NCBI GenBank assembly: GCA_030433215.1
Contig: JAUIMC010000005.1
Coordinates: forward strand, 1 to 64,000
Length of the DNA: 64,000 bases
Direction: 5' to 3'
DNA from: Alphaproteobacteria bacterium
GTDB lineage: Bacteria > Pseudomonadota > Alphaproteobacteria > Caulobacterales > Parvularculaceae
Made by a program: the position numbers and the translations under genes. Positions 25,580-33,514 of the stretch are shown one piece after another. The notes under the pieces were generated by a model, which made no database searches, was not told the DNA's origin, and was given only the letters and a program-made list of their open reading frames with translations. Position 1 is the first letter of the stretch. Each line of letters starts with the position of its first letter.

Positions 25580-26278
25580 ATGTCCGCAACCGAGACCGCT
25601 TCCCCTTCATCACGCGCCGATATCGGCGAATGGTCGAAACTGCTGGGCCGTGAAATCGGCGGCCTGCGCGGCTTCGTGACGACCCATCGCTGGCGCATCG
25701 TTCCCTTCGACCGCATCCTGCCGCTGTTCAGCGACATCAAGCGCGATGGCGCGGACAAGCCGGAAGTCTTCGACATCGGCGGCGGCGAAGGCCTTTTGCT
25801 GTTTCTCGCCGAACGCGCCGGCGTTCTGTCGCGCGGGCTGTCCGTCGACGCCTCGGAAAACAATATCCGGGTGGGGACGAAAGCGCTCGCCGCCGCCGGC
25901 GCAGACACTGTGGAACTCTCCTGCACCAGCGCCATTGAAGAATGGCCCAACCGGCAGTTCGACGCGGTGACCATGATCGACGTCCTTCACCACATTCCGC
26001 CCGCTCTGCAGAGGGCTTTCGTGGATGAGGCGGCGGCGCGCGTACGGCCCGGCGGCGTCCTCATCTACAAGGACATGGCCGACAGCCCGTTCTGGATGGC
26101 CGGCGCTAACCGGCTGCACGATCTGGTGCTGGCCCGGCAGTGGATTCACTACGCGCCGATCGAATCCGTTTGCGCCTGGGTGGCCGAGAAGAATTTTAGC
26201 GAAGAGCACGAAGAAACCATCGACCGCTACTGGTACCGCCACGAATTACGGGTTTTCCGGCGCCCGGCGGACGCCTAG
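25580..26278 (+). CDS. Class I SAM-dependent methyltransferase
   Basis: 232 residues from ATG 25580, 17 nt after the SMR gene. The open frame runs back much further, but the extension is a shadow of the GT39 gene. Motif I is VFDIGGGEGLLL, the acidic end of strand 2 is VDASENN and motif IV/post-I is AVTMIDVLHHIP, followed by RVRPGGVLIYKDM. It lacks membrane segments. As the last gene of the HAD-UbiA operon it may methylate the sugar or its carrier; this is inference. Confidence 0.87.
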   Translation: MSATETASPSSRADIGEWSKLLGREIGGLRGFVTTHRWRIVPFDRILPLFSDIKRDGADKPEVFDIGGGEGLLLFLAERAGVLSRGLSVDASENNIRVGTKALAAAGADTVELSCTSAIEEWPNRQFDAVTMIDVLHHIPPALQRAFVDEAAARVRPGGVLIYKDMADSPFWMAGANRLHDLVLARQWIHYAPIESVCAWVAEKNFSEEHEETIDRYWYRHELRVFRRPADA

Positions 26279-26350
26279 AGCCCGGCCAGCCCTTTCTTCT
26301 CCTTAGTCTTTTTTCTGCGGATCGTCCGCCGCTTGACACGCTTGGTCTTT

Positions 26351-26372
26351 TATGTAACCTATAAGTTACATA
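26351..26372. promoter_or_regulatory. Probable ArsR-family operator
   Basis: Perfect 8-bp arms TATGTAAC and GTTACATA separated by 6 nt, 17 nt before the start of the ArsR gene. The site overlaps the likely promoter and fits auto-repression by a dimeric winged-helix regulator. Confidence 0.7.
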
Positions 26373-26388
26373 TTATGGACGCCATCAG

Positions 26389-26751
26389 ATGAACGACCGC
26401 GATATGGACGCCGTGTTTCAGGCGCTCGCCCATGAAAGCCGGCGGCGCATGCTGGACATTGTCAAAGACGAGCCCGGCATCGGCGTCGGGGCGCTCGCTT
26501 CCGATTTCGACGTCAGCCGCATCGCGGTGATGAAGCACCTCTCCGTCCTCGAGGAAGCGAACCTCATCATTTCCGAAAAGCACGGGCGCACGCGGAAGCT
26601 CTATTTCAACGCCGCGCCGATCCAGATGATCCACGACCGCTGGACCACGGAATACAGCGCCTATTGGGCCGGCCGCATGACCCGCATCAAATATCTCGCC
26701 GAAGCGCGTCATGAAAATGCAACGGATGAAAAGAAAGAGGGGAAGTCATAA
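26389..26751 (+). CDS. ArsR-family winged-helix regulator
   Basis: 120 residues. The helix-turn-helix is about 25-70 (SRRRMLDIVKDEPGIGVGAL..., SRIAVMKHLSVLEEANLI), followed by the wing EKHGRTRKLYF. It lacks the metal-binding CxC of ArsR proper, so it is of the SdpR/AHSA1-linked type. The next gene, one base away, is an SRPBCC protein, a pairing seen often. It probably binds the palindrome just upstream. The signal is unknown. Confidence 0.88.
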   Translation: MNDRDMDAVFQALAHESRRRMLDIVKDEPGIGVGALASDFDVSRIAVMKHLSVLEEANLIISEKHGRTRKLYFNAAPIQMIHDRWTTEYSAYWAGRMTRIKYLAEARHENATDEKKEGKS

Positions 26752-26752
26752 C

Positions 26753-27277
26753 ATGAACGACAATCAGTATGCCGAAAAACAGGTCTATCGCGTGGTGATC
26801 GAAGCACCCATCGAAACCGTCTGGTCGGAGCTCGTCAACACCCAGTCGCCGCGCCCTTTCTTCTGGAATGCACGGTGGGACACGAAGGAAATGGCGCCGG
26901 GGAACCGCTATCGCATGGCCTCCAATGACGACAAGGTGATCGCCGTGGTCGGCGAGATCATCGAAATGGAGCCGCCGCGCAAGATGGTGACGAGCTTTCA
27001 GCTCACATCCCTGACCGATCCGGCTTCGACCGTCACCTATCTCCTGAACGAAGTCGAGGGCGGCACAGAGTTTCAGCTCATCACGGAACATATCGTCGCC
27101 GGCTCCAAGAGCGAGAAATCCATGGCCGCCGGGTCAAAATCCATTGTCGAGAATTTCAAGGCCTATGTGGAGACCGGCAAGGTCACTTTCGGCGCGCGCA
27201 TGATGCTCGGCATGTACGCCCTGATGGCGCCGCTGGTTCCGAAAACCATGCGCGCCGAAAACTGGCCGCTGGATTGA
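26753..27277 (+). CDS. SRPBCC/AHSA1-family protein
   Basis: 174 residues from ATG 26753, which has AGGGGAAG upstream; a longer start inside the ArsR gene is open but unlikely. The fold is the helix-grip hydrophobic cavity (YRVVIEAPIETVWSELVNT..., FELITEHIVAG-like strand at about 100-110). These proteins bind hydrophobic ligands, and paired ArsR/AHSA1 genes form small stress or ligand circuits. The ligand is unknown. The C-terminal helix is long and amphipathic. Confidence 0.86.
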   Translation: MNDNQYAEKQVYRVVIEAPIETVWSELVNTQSPRPFFWNARWDTKEMAPGNRYRMASNDDKVIAVVGEIIEMEPPRKMVTSFQLTSLTDPASTVTYLLNEVEGGTEFQLITEHIVAGSKSEKSMAAGSKSIVENFKAYVETGKVTFGARMMLGMYALMAPLVPKTMRAENWPLD

Positions 27278-27289
27278 GGGAGCGCGACG

Positions 27290-27859
27290 ATGGCCAAATC
27301 ACCCGAAGAGATGGCGGCGGCGATGATCGCCAATATGAAGGAAAAGACCGGCAAGACGCTGGAGCAATGGCTGGCGGTCGCCAGGAAGTCCGGCGCGGAT
27401 AAGCATGGCGGCGTCGTTAAATATCTGAAGAGCGAACACGGCCTCACTCATGCCTTCGCCAATCTCGTTGCGCATAAATATCTGAAAAGCGACGCCGGCA
27501 GCGCCGAAGGCGGCGAAGATACTTTGGTGGCCGCGCAATATGCAGGGGCAAAGGCCGACCTGAAACCGATCTATGACGCGCTTATCAAGGCCGCCTCATC
27601 GCTCGGCAAAGACGTCGAGATCGCGCCGAAGAAAACCTATGTCAGCCTGCGCCGCAATAAACAGTTCGCGCTGATCCAGCCTTCCACCAAAACCCGCGTC
27701 GATCTCGGGATCAATCTCAAGGACGAAGCCGCGAAAGGCCGCCTTGAAAAATCGGGCAGTTTCAACGCCATGGTCTCTCACCGGGTGAAACTCGAAAAGC
27801 CTTCTGATGTCGACAAGGATGTGAAGGCGTGGCTGAAAAAGGCTTATCTGGATGCGTAA
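27290..27859 (+). CDS. DUF4287 / DUF5655 protein
   Basis: 189 residues. The N-terminal half (MAAAMIANMKEKTGKTLEQW, KHGGVVKYLKSEHGLTHAFA) matches DUF4287, and the C-terminal half (YVSLRRNKQFALIQPSTKTR) matches DUF5655, two domains often joined in short bacterial proteins of unknown role. It is cytoplasmic and Lys-rich. It follows the SRPBCC gene by 12 nt and is probably in the same ArsR operon. It is convergent with the OYE gene 15 nt away. Confidence 0.82.
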   Translation: MAKSPEEMAAAMIANMKEKTGKTLEQWLAVARKSGADKHGGVVKYLKSEHGLTHAFANLVAHKYLKSDAGSAEGGEDTLVAAQYAGAKADLKPIYDALIKAASSLGKDVEIAPKKTYVSLRRNKQFALIQPSTKTRVDLGINLKDEAAKGRLEKSGSFNAMVSHRVKLEKPSDVDKDVKAWLKKAYLDA

Positions 27860-27874
27860 GAAGCCGCCCAAGGG

Positions 27875-29167
27875 TCAGCGTTCGAGCGCCTTCGCCTTGC
27901 GCGCTTCGCCCATCTGATATTTGAGGAAAGCGGGCAGCAACGTCATTCTTTCCGCCGCATCCCGGCCTTTCGAGAGGCGAAAGATGTTCTCATAGAAAAA
28001 CGCCATGATCGAAAAGCCGTTGAGCGCCTTGAAGAGATCAACACCGGAATTAGGCCCGAAAACCCCGGGCCCGAGCCGCATCAGCTTTTCGTAAGACGGC
28101 GCAATGTCGATGTCGCCGCTGAACAGTTTTTTCGGCAGATCGGGATCGACGCAAAGCGGACGGGCGATCCCGACAATGTCGCAGGCGCCGGCGGAAACCG
28201 CCGCCTCCATCCCCGCCCGGCTTCTGAAGCCGCCCGTCACCATCAGCGGCATTTTCACCGCCGAGCGGATTTCCTCCGCATAGGTTAGAAAATAGGCCTC
28301 CCGCGCGCGGGTCGTATCGCGCTTGGTCTCCTCGTAGCGCGCCTCCAGCCCGTCGAGGTCCATCATCGCCGGCTGTTCGTAGGAGCCGCCGGAGACTTCC
28401 AGCAGGTCGACGCCCGCCTCGTTGAGCCAGCTTGCAACCTGCAAACACTCGGCGGGCGAGAAGCCGCCTTTCTGAAAGTCCGAGGAATTGAGCTTCACCG
28501 ACAAGGGAAAGCCTGAGCCGACCTGCGCGCGCACTTCCTTGATGACCCGCATCAGCAACCGCGCCCGGTTTTCCAGGGGACCGCCCCAATCGTCGTCGCG
28601 CAGATTGGCGCGCGGATTCAAGAACTCGGAGATCAGATAGCCATGCGCCGCATGGACCTGCACGCCGGAAAAACCGGTACGCTTGGCGACCGACGCCGCA
28701 TTCGCAAAGCGCGCGACGACCTCCTCGATTTCTGCGCCCGTCAACGCGCGGGGGCTCCCGAACTGCCCGCCGGGAAGCCCGAGCGCGACCGCCGACGGCG
28801 CGACCGGCTCCTTTGCAACGATTTTCGGCGTCTGGCGCCCGGCATGGGAAATCTGCATCCAGATATCCGCGCCCGCCTCGCGCGAGGCGGCGGACCAGCG
28901 TTTCAGGCGATCGAGCTGTTCGTCCGTTTGCGCACCGTCGATGGCGACATTACCGGGCCGTTCGAGATAGCGCCGGTCGACCATGACATTGCCGGTGATG
29001 AGCAGGCCCGCGCCGCCCTCGGCCCAGCGCCGGTAGAGAGTCGCATGGCGGTCCGTCGCCCGGTTCCGGGCGTCGGCGAGCCCTTCCGTCATCGCCGCCT
29101 TGGCGATGCGGTTCTTCAGCTTCCCGCCGCTCGGCAGGATCAGCGACTTGGTCAGAATCCCGGGCAT
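27875..29167 (-). CDS. NADH:flavin oxidoreductase (old yellow enzyme family)
   Basis: 430 residues from ATG 29167, chosen because CGGAAAG precedes it and the family begins at about MPGILTKSLILP. It is a TIM barrel with FMN-site features: MTEGLADARN, the catalytic-type SHAGRQTP, HAAHGYLISEFLNPR and GGFRSRAG. OYE-family enzymes reduce activated C=C bonds or nitro groups. There is no second Fe-S/FAD domain, so it is not a full 2,4-dienoyl-CoA reductase. It is divergent from a crotonase, which hints at fatty-acid or aromatic work, though the substrate is unknown. Confidence 0.87.
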   Translation of the reverse strand: MPGILTKSLILPSGGKLKNRIAKAAMTEGLADARNRATDRHATLYRRWAEGGAGLLITGNVMVDRRYLERPGNVAIDGAQTDEQLDRLKRWSAASREAGADIWMQISHAGRQTPKIVAKEPVAPSAVALGLPGGQFGSPRALTGAEIEEVVARFANAASVAKRTGFSGVQVHAAHGYLISEFLNPRANLRDDDWGGPLENRARLLMRVIKEVRAQVGSGFPLSVKLNSSDFQKGGFSPAECLQVASWLNEAGVDLLEVSGGSYEQPAMMDLDGLEARYEETKRDTTRAREAYFLTYAEEIRSAVKMPLMVTGGFRSRAGMEAAVSAGACDIVGIARPLCVDPDLPKKLFSGDIDIAPSYEKLMRLGPGVFGPNSGVDLFKALNGFSIMAFFYENIFRLSKGRDAAERMTLLPAFLKYQMGEARKAKALER

Positions 29168-29268
29168 GGCGCGTCTTTCCGCAGGACAGGCTATCATGAT
29201 GCGCCGATTCCCGCGAGACGCTGCGCCCCGCCCTTGCGCCCCGGCCCGCCCTTGCAGGAGGATGAGCC

Positions 29269-30051
29269 ATGGCTGACGAAAACACACTCTCGATTGAGCG
29301 GGACGGCCGGGTCCTGACGGTGACCATCAACCGGCCGGACCGGCGCAACGCCGTCGATGGTCCGACCGCAAAGGCGCTTGCCGACACCTTCCGCGCCTTC
29401 GACGCCGACGAGACGCTCGCCGTCGCGATCCTCACCGGGGCGGGCGGCAATTTCTGCGCCGGCGCCGATCTGAAAGCCCTGGCGCAAGGGGAAGAAAAAC
29501 GAGTCGCGGAAGACGGAGACGGGCCCATGGGCCCGACGCGGCTCAGGCTGTCGAAGCCGGTCATCGCCGCGGTCGAGGGTTACGCCGTCGCCGGCGGCAT
29601 CGAGCTTGCGCTGTGGTGCGACCTCAGGGTCGCGGCGGAAGGCGCGGTGTTCGGCGTCTTCTGCCGGCGCTTCGGCGTGCCGCTCGTTGATCTCGGCACC
29701 ATCCGCCTGCCGCGCCTCATTGGTCACTCGCGCGCCATGGATCTCATTCTCACCGGCCGGCCGGTGCAGGCGAAAGAAGCCGTCGATATCGGTCTCGCCA
29801 ATCGTCTCGCCCCGAAAGGCCGCGCCCTCGCCACGGCAAAGGGACTTGCGGCCGACCTCGCCGCCCTGCCCCAGGCCTGTATGAGAAACGACCGGTTATC
29901 GGCGCTCGAACAATGGGACCTTTCCGAAGACGCGGCGATGCGCAACGAACTCCGGCGCGGCCTCGCGACCATTTCCTCAGGGGAAACGGCGTCCGGCGCG
30001 GCGGCCTTTACCGGCGGCGCGGGCCGCGGCGGCGCGAAACGCGAGGACTAG
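29269..30051 (+). CDS. Crotonase-family protein lacking the usual hydratase Glu pair
   Basis: 260 residues with a perfect AGGAGG site before the ATG. The oxyanion-hole parts are present (NFCAGADLKAL and AVAGGIELALWCDLR). In alignment to rat enoyl-CoA hydratase, the first catalytic Glu corresponds to Cys in FGVFCRRFGVPL and the second to Asp (RAMDLILTG). This FCRRFGVPL type is a recognised crotonase subgroup whose reaction I cannot name; plain hydratase activity is doubtful. It is divergent from the OYE gene. Confidence 0.85.
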   Translation: MADENTLSIERDGRVLTVTINRPDRRNAVDGPTAKALADTFRAFDADETLAVAILTGAGGNFCAGADLKALAQGEEKRVAEDGDGPMGPTRLRLSKPVIAAVEGYAVAGGIELALWCDLRVAAEGAVFGVFCRRFGVPLVDLGTIRLPRLIGHSRAMDLILTGRPVQAKEAVDIGLANRLAPKGRALATAKGLAADLAALPQACMRNDRLSALEQWDLSEDAAMRNELRRGLATISSGETASGAAAFTGGAGRGGAKRED

Positions 30052-30060
30052 CCGCGGCGT

Positions 30061-31032
30061 TCAGGCTGGGCGGCGCGCAATAAAACCGACGCAGTCGTAT
30101 TTTTTTTCTTTACTCGCCAGCGCCGTTTCCATCAGTAGACGGATTGTTTCAGATTTTGAATGCTTCGGCGGCAAGGCGCTTGTCGCGCCGCCGTCTTTTA
30201 CGACGCCGTCGCGGATATGGTTTTCGGTCGCCCGCCAGCTATTGGAAAAGTGCCGCTGGAAGCCGTCATAATAATCGCTTTCGACCACGAAACCGGCGTC
30301 GCCCATCGCCTTGCACAGATTACCCGGCGTGAAGAAATAGAGATGGCGCGGCGCGTCGAACATTTCGGAAATGATGTTGAAGCGTTCAAAATGCGTGCAG
30401 GCGCAGTTCGGCACCTCGCAAAGGAAGATCCCGCCCGGGCGCGTCAGCGAGAAGGCCGTGGCGAGCGCCTTTACGGGATCGAGACAATGCTCCAGCGAAT
30501 GCGTCATGATGACGATGTCGAAGCTTTGGCCCTCGAGCGAGGCCGGCGGCGCCTCCCCGGTTCCCTGATGCGCCGCGATGCCGGCCTTGACCAGATTCTC
30601 GACCGCTTCCGGATCGGGATCGAGCCCGGCGGCCTCGGCCCCCAGCGCCTTGAAGCGCTTTAACAGATTGCCGTGGCCGCAGCCGATATCGAGGACGCGG
30701 ATCTCCCCCGCCGGCTTGCCGGAAAGCGCAATCAGCGGCTCCGCCCGGGCGGGCCCGCCCTTGTCGAAGCGCCAGGCCAGATGGTCGCGCACCCGGTCGG
30801 CGAAACTCACCGCCTCGCCCTTCTGGAAATGCGATTCCCCATGGGTGTAATAGGCCTCAAGCCGGTAGAAGGCCGGCAGCTCCTCCGGGGAGGGCAAGGG
30901 CTCCACGGCGCCGAGCCCGCAATCGCGGCAGCGCGAGACGCGCCCATAGGGCGTCGGCCGGAGGGTCTTGGCGTCGATGGGGCAATTCAGCCAGTCTTCC
31001 CGCTCGCCCCCGCACAGTATGCAGCCTGCCAT
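30061..31032 (-). CDS. SAM-dependent methyltransferase with N-terminal zinc ribbon
   Basis: 323 residues from ATG 31032; a TTG one codon earlier is also open. The first 40 residues hold two Cys pairs (CILCGG and CRDCG), a likely zinc ribbon. The methyltransferase core follows at about 100-250 (IRVLDIGCGHGNLLKRF, AAGLDPDPEAV, IVIMTHSLEHCLDPV, GIFLCEVPN). This build is common in enzymes acting on sugars, lipids or O-antigen. The substrate is unknown. It ends 9 nt from the crotonase end. Confidence 0.85.
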   Translation of the reverse strand: MAGCILCGGEREDWLNCPIDAKTLRPTPYGRVSRCRDCGLGAVEPLPSPEELPAFYRLEAYYTHGESHFQKGEAVSFADRVRDHLAWRFDKGGPARAEPLIALSGKPAGEIRVLDIGCGHGNLLKRFKALGAEAAGLDPDPEAVENLVKAGIAAHQGTGEAPPASLEGQSFDIVIMTHSLEHCLDPVKALATAFSLTRPGGIFLCEVPNCACTHFERFNIISEMFDAPRHLYFFTPGNLCKAMGDAGFVVESDYYDGFQRHFSNSWRATENHIRDGVVKDGGATSALPPKHSKSETIRLLMETALASKEKKYDCVGFIARRPA

Positions 31033-31160
31033 CAAGTTTTCCCCAATCTACGCGCCGCCGGCTTTCCCCGGCTTGCGGGTTGCGCTTTGCTCTCCAGCAG
31101 CAACCAGTCTACATCGTTCTGCCACCAAGCGATTCCGTAAGTGTTAATGAACAGAAAATT

Positions 31161-33149
31161 ATGAGTAAACGCGCCGCCAAAAAGCAAGAGTCCGACCTTT
31201 TCGACGACTACTCCGCCAAGGACATCGAGGTCCTTGAAGGGCTTGAGCCGGTCCGCAAGCGGCCGGGCATGTATATTGGCGGCACCGACGAAAAGGCCCT
31301 GCACCACCTCTTCGCGGAAGTCCTCGACAACGCCATGGACGAGGCCGTGGCGGGCCATGCGACGCGCATCGAGGTCGAGCTCCACGATGACGGCTATCTC
31401 TCGGTCGACGACAATGGCCGCGGCGTTCCCATCGACCCGCACCCGAAATTCAAGAACAAGTCGGCGCTTGAAGTGATCATGACGACGCTCCATTCGGGCG
31501 GCAAGTTCGAGGGCAAGGCCTATGTCACCTCGGGCGGCCTGCACGGCGTCGGCGTTTCGGTCGTCAACGCGCTGTCCGACGACCTCATCGTCGAGGTCTG
31601 CCGCGCGCGCACCATGTACCGCCAGACTTACGCCGAGGGGCAGCCGCGCTCGAAACTCGAAAAGGTCGGCCCGGCGCCGAACAAGCGCGGCACCATGGTG
31701 ATGTTTCACCCCGACCCGAAAATCTTCGGCGCCAATGCGAAGTTCAAACCGGCGCGCCTGTTCAAGATGGCGCGCTCGAAAGCCTATCTCTTCGGCGGCG
31801 TCGAGATCCGCTGGAAATGCGCGCCCGAGCTCATCAAGGACGACACGCCGTCCGAAGCCGTCTTCCATTTCGAGCGCGGACTGACCGATTACCTCAAAAG
31901 CCTCGCGGGCTCGAAGCCGACCGTCACCGACGACATCTTCGCCGGCAAGGTCGAGAAGAAAGACGAAGGCGGCCACGGCAATCTCGAATGGGCTGTGCTC
32001 TGGGGCGCGGCGGGCTTCGGCGAGGCCGACGGCTTCACCCATTCCTACTGCAACACCGTGCCGACGCCGGAAGGCGGCACCCATGAGGCGGGCCTGCGCG
32101 CCGCGCTCACCAAGGGGCTGAAGGCCTATGGCGAGCTCTCCGGCGTCAAGAAAGCCGCAAACGTCACCGCCGAGGACGTCCTCGGCACCGCGGGCGTTCT
32201 CCTCTCGGTGTTCGTGCGCAATCCGGAGTTCCAGGGGCAGACGAAAGACAAGCTCGCCACGGCGGAAGCCCAGCGCATCGTCGAAAACACCGTGCGCCCC
32301 GCTTTCGATCACTGGCTCGCCTCCAACCCGAAACAGGCCGCGGCGCTTGTCGAATGGGTCGTCGACCGCTCGGAAGAACGCCAGCGCCGGCGCAAGGAAA
32401 AGGAAGTCTCCCGCCAGCAGGCGACGCGAAAACTCCGCCTTCCCGGCAAGCTCGCCGACTGCTCCCAGAAAGACCGGACCGGCACGGAGATTTTCCTGGT
32501 CGAGGGCGACTCGGCCGGCGGCTCGGCGAAACAGGCGCGCAATCGCGGGACGCAGGCCATTCTCCCCTTGCGCGGCAAGATTTTGAACGTCGCAAGCGCC
32601 ACCCGCGACAAGATCATGGCCAACCAGGAGATCGCCGACATCGTGCAGGCGCTGGGCGCTGGAACCGGTCCGAAATTCGACATCGAAAATCTCCGCTACG
32701 AAAAAATCATCATCATGACCGACGCCGATGTGGACGGCGCCCATATCGCGGCGCTCCTCATCACCTTCTTCCATGAGGAAATGCCGGAACTGATCCGCGC
32801 CGGCCGGCTCTATATGGCGCAGCCGCCGCTCTATCGCCTGTCGGCTGGCGGAAAGTCCGTCTACGCCATGACCGACGAGGCGCGCGAGAAACTCCTGAAG
32901 ACCGAGTTCAAGCCGAACCAGAAGGTCGAGGTCGGACGCTTCAAGGGCCTTGGCGAAATGATGCCCGCCCAGCTTAAAGAAACCACCATGAACCCGGAAA
33001 CCCGCAGCCTCGCCCGCGTTGTCATCGCCGAAGACAAGGAAAAGGAGTGCGGCACTCTCGTCGACCGCCTCATGGGCAAGAAGGCCGAAGCGCGCTTCCA
33101 GTTCATCCAGGAAAACGCCGCCTTCGTGCAGGACGAGCTGGATATCTAA
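31161..33149 (+). CDS. parE: DNA topoisomerase IV subunit B
   Basis: 662 residues, the length of ParE rather than GyrB. The GHKL ATPase holds EVLDNAMDEA and GGLHGVGVSVVNALS. The TOPRIM domain holds EGDSAGG and the metal motif DADVDG. The C-terminus has GRFKGLGEMMPAQLKETTM. With ParC it decatenates daughter chromosomes. The ATG at 31161 begins MSKRAAKKQESDLFDDYS, typical of alphaproteobacterial ParE; the longer in-frame start is unlikely. parC is not in the window. Confidence 0.95.
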   Translation: MSKRAAKKQESDLFDDYSAKDIEVLEGLEPVRKRPGMYIGGTDEKALHHLFAEVLDNAMDEAVAGHATRIEVELHDDGYLSVDDNGRGVPIDPHPKFKNKSALEVIMTTLHSGGKFEGKAYVTSGGLHGVGVSVVNALSDDLIVEVCRARTMYRQTYAEGQPRSKLEKVGPAPNKRGTMVMFHPDPKIFGANAKFKPARLFKMARSKAYLFGGVEIRWKCAPELIKDDTPSEAVFHFERGLTDYLKSLAGSKPTVTDDIFAGKVEKKDEGGHGNLEWAVLWGAAGFGEADGFTHSYCNTVPTPEGGTHEAGLRAALTKGLKAYGELSGVKKAANVTAEDVLGTAGVLLSVFVRNPEFQGQTKDKLATAEAQRIVENTVRPAFDHWLASNPKQAAALVEWVVDRSEERQRRRKEKEVSRQQATRKLRLPGKLADCSQKDRTGTEIFLVEGDSAGGSAKQARNRGTQAILPLRGKILNVASATRDKIMANQEIADIVQALGAGTGPKFDIENLRYEKIIIMTDADVDGAHIAALLITFFHEEMPELIRAGRLYMAQPPLYRLSAGGKSVYAMTDEAREKLLKTEFKPNQKVEVGRFKGLGEMMPAQLKETTMNPETRSLARVVIAEDKEKECGTLVDRLMGKKAEARFQFIQENAAFVQDELDI

Positions 33150-33175
33150 CGGCTCTTCTCTGACTTTATTCTCCG

Positions 33176-33201
33176 CTCATCCCCGCGAAAGCGGGGATCC
33201 A
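33176..33201 (+). repeat. Intergenic palindromic repeat, copy 3
   Basis: Same family as 13981-14006: begins CTCATCCCCGCG, has AAA at the centre and ends CGGGGATCCA. It is a single copy here, starting 27 nt after the parE stop. Confidence 0.85.
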
Positions 33202-33220
33202 AGTTTCAACAATATGCTCT

Positions 33221-33326
33221 CCTCCCCCGTGAACGGGGGAGGTGTCGAGCGCAGCGAGACGGAGGGGGTTCTTCGCCCTCCCCCCATCCCCGGCTTCGCC
33301 GGGACTTCCCCCGTGAACGGGGGAAG
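33221..33326. repeat. Second repeat family with two CCCCCGTGAACGGGGG hairpins
   Basis: Two identical 18-nt palindromes, at 33223-33240 and 33307-33324, flank a block with further inverted pairs (GGAGGG...CCCTCC and CCCGGCTTCGCCGGG at about 33288-33303). It is a known type of intergenic element in Caulobacter-like genomes. It fills much of the 365-nt gap after parE; 33327-33478 has nothing I recognise. Confidence 0.8.
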
Positions 33327-33514
33327 AAAGTTCCCGTGAAACAATTTTACGCAAACGGCCGCCCGGGGCGCTGCGAGTAAAGCGCAGCGTTCTCTCCAAA
33401 CGCACCGGGCGCGCAAGCAACAACCCCTCCATTTGAATCTTTTGCTTAGCCCGCCGTTAAGATCGCCCCGCCTAACTTTTGCGCATCGCAATCCGGGCAA
33501 TACAGGGGCTTCCC

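Noticed and set aside
31032..32774. 580-codon minus ORF opposite parE
   Set aside because: Antisense shadow of an unmistakable topoisomerase gene.
33166..33432. 88-codon minus ORF over the repeat block after parE
   Set aside because: It consists of translated repeats (WIPAFAGMSG and PVHGGG motifs) and has no ribosome-binding site.
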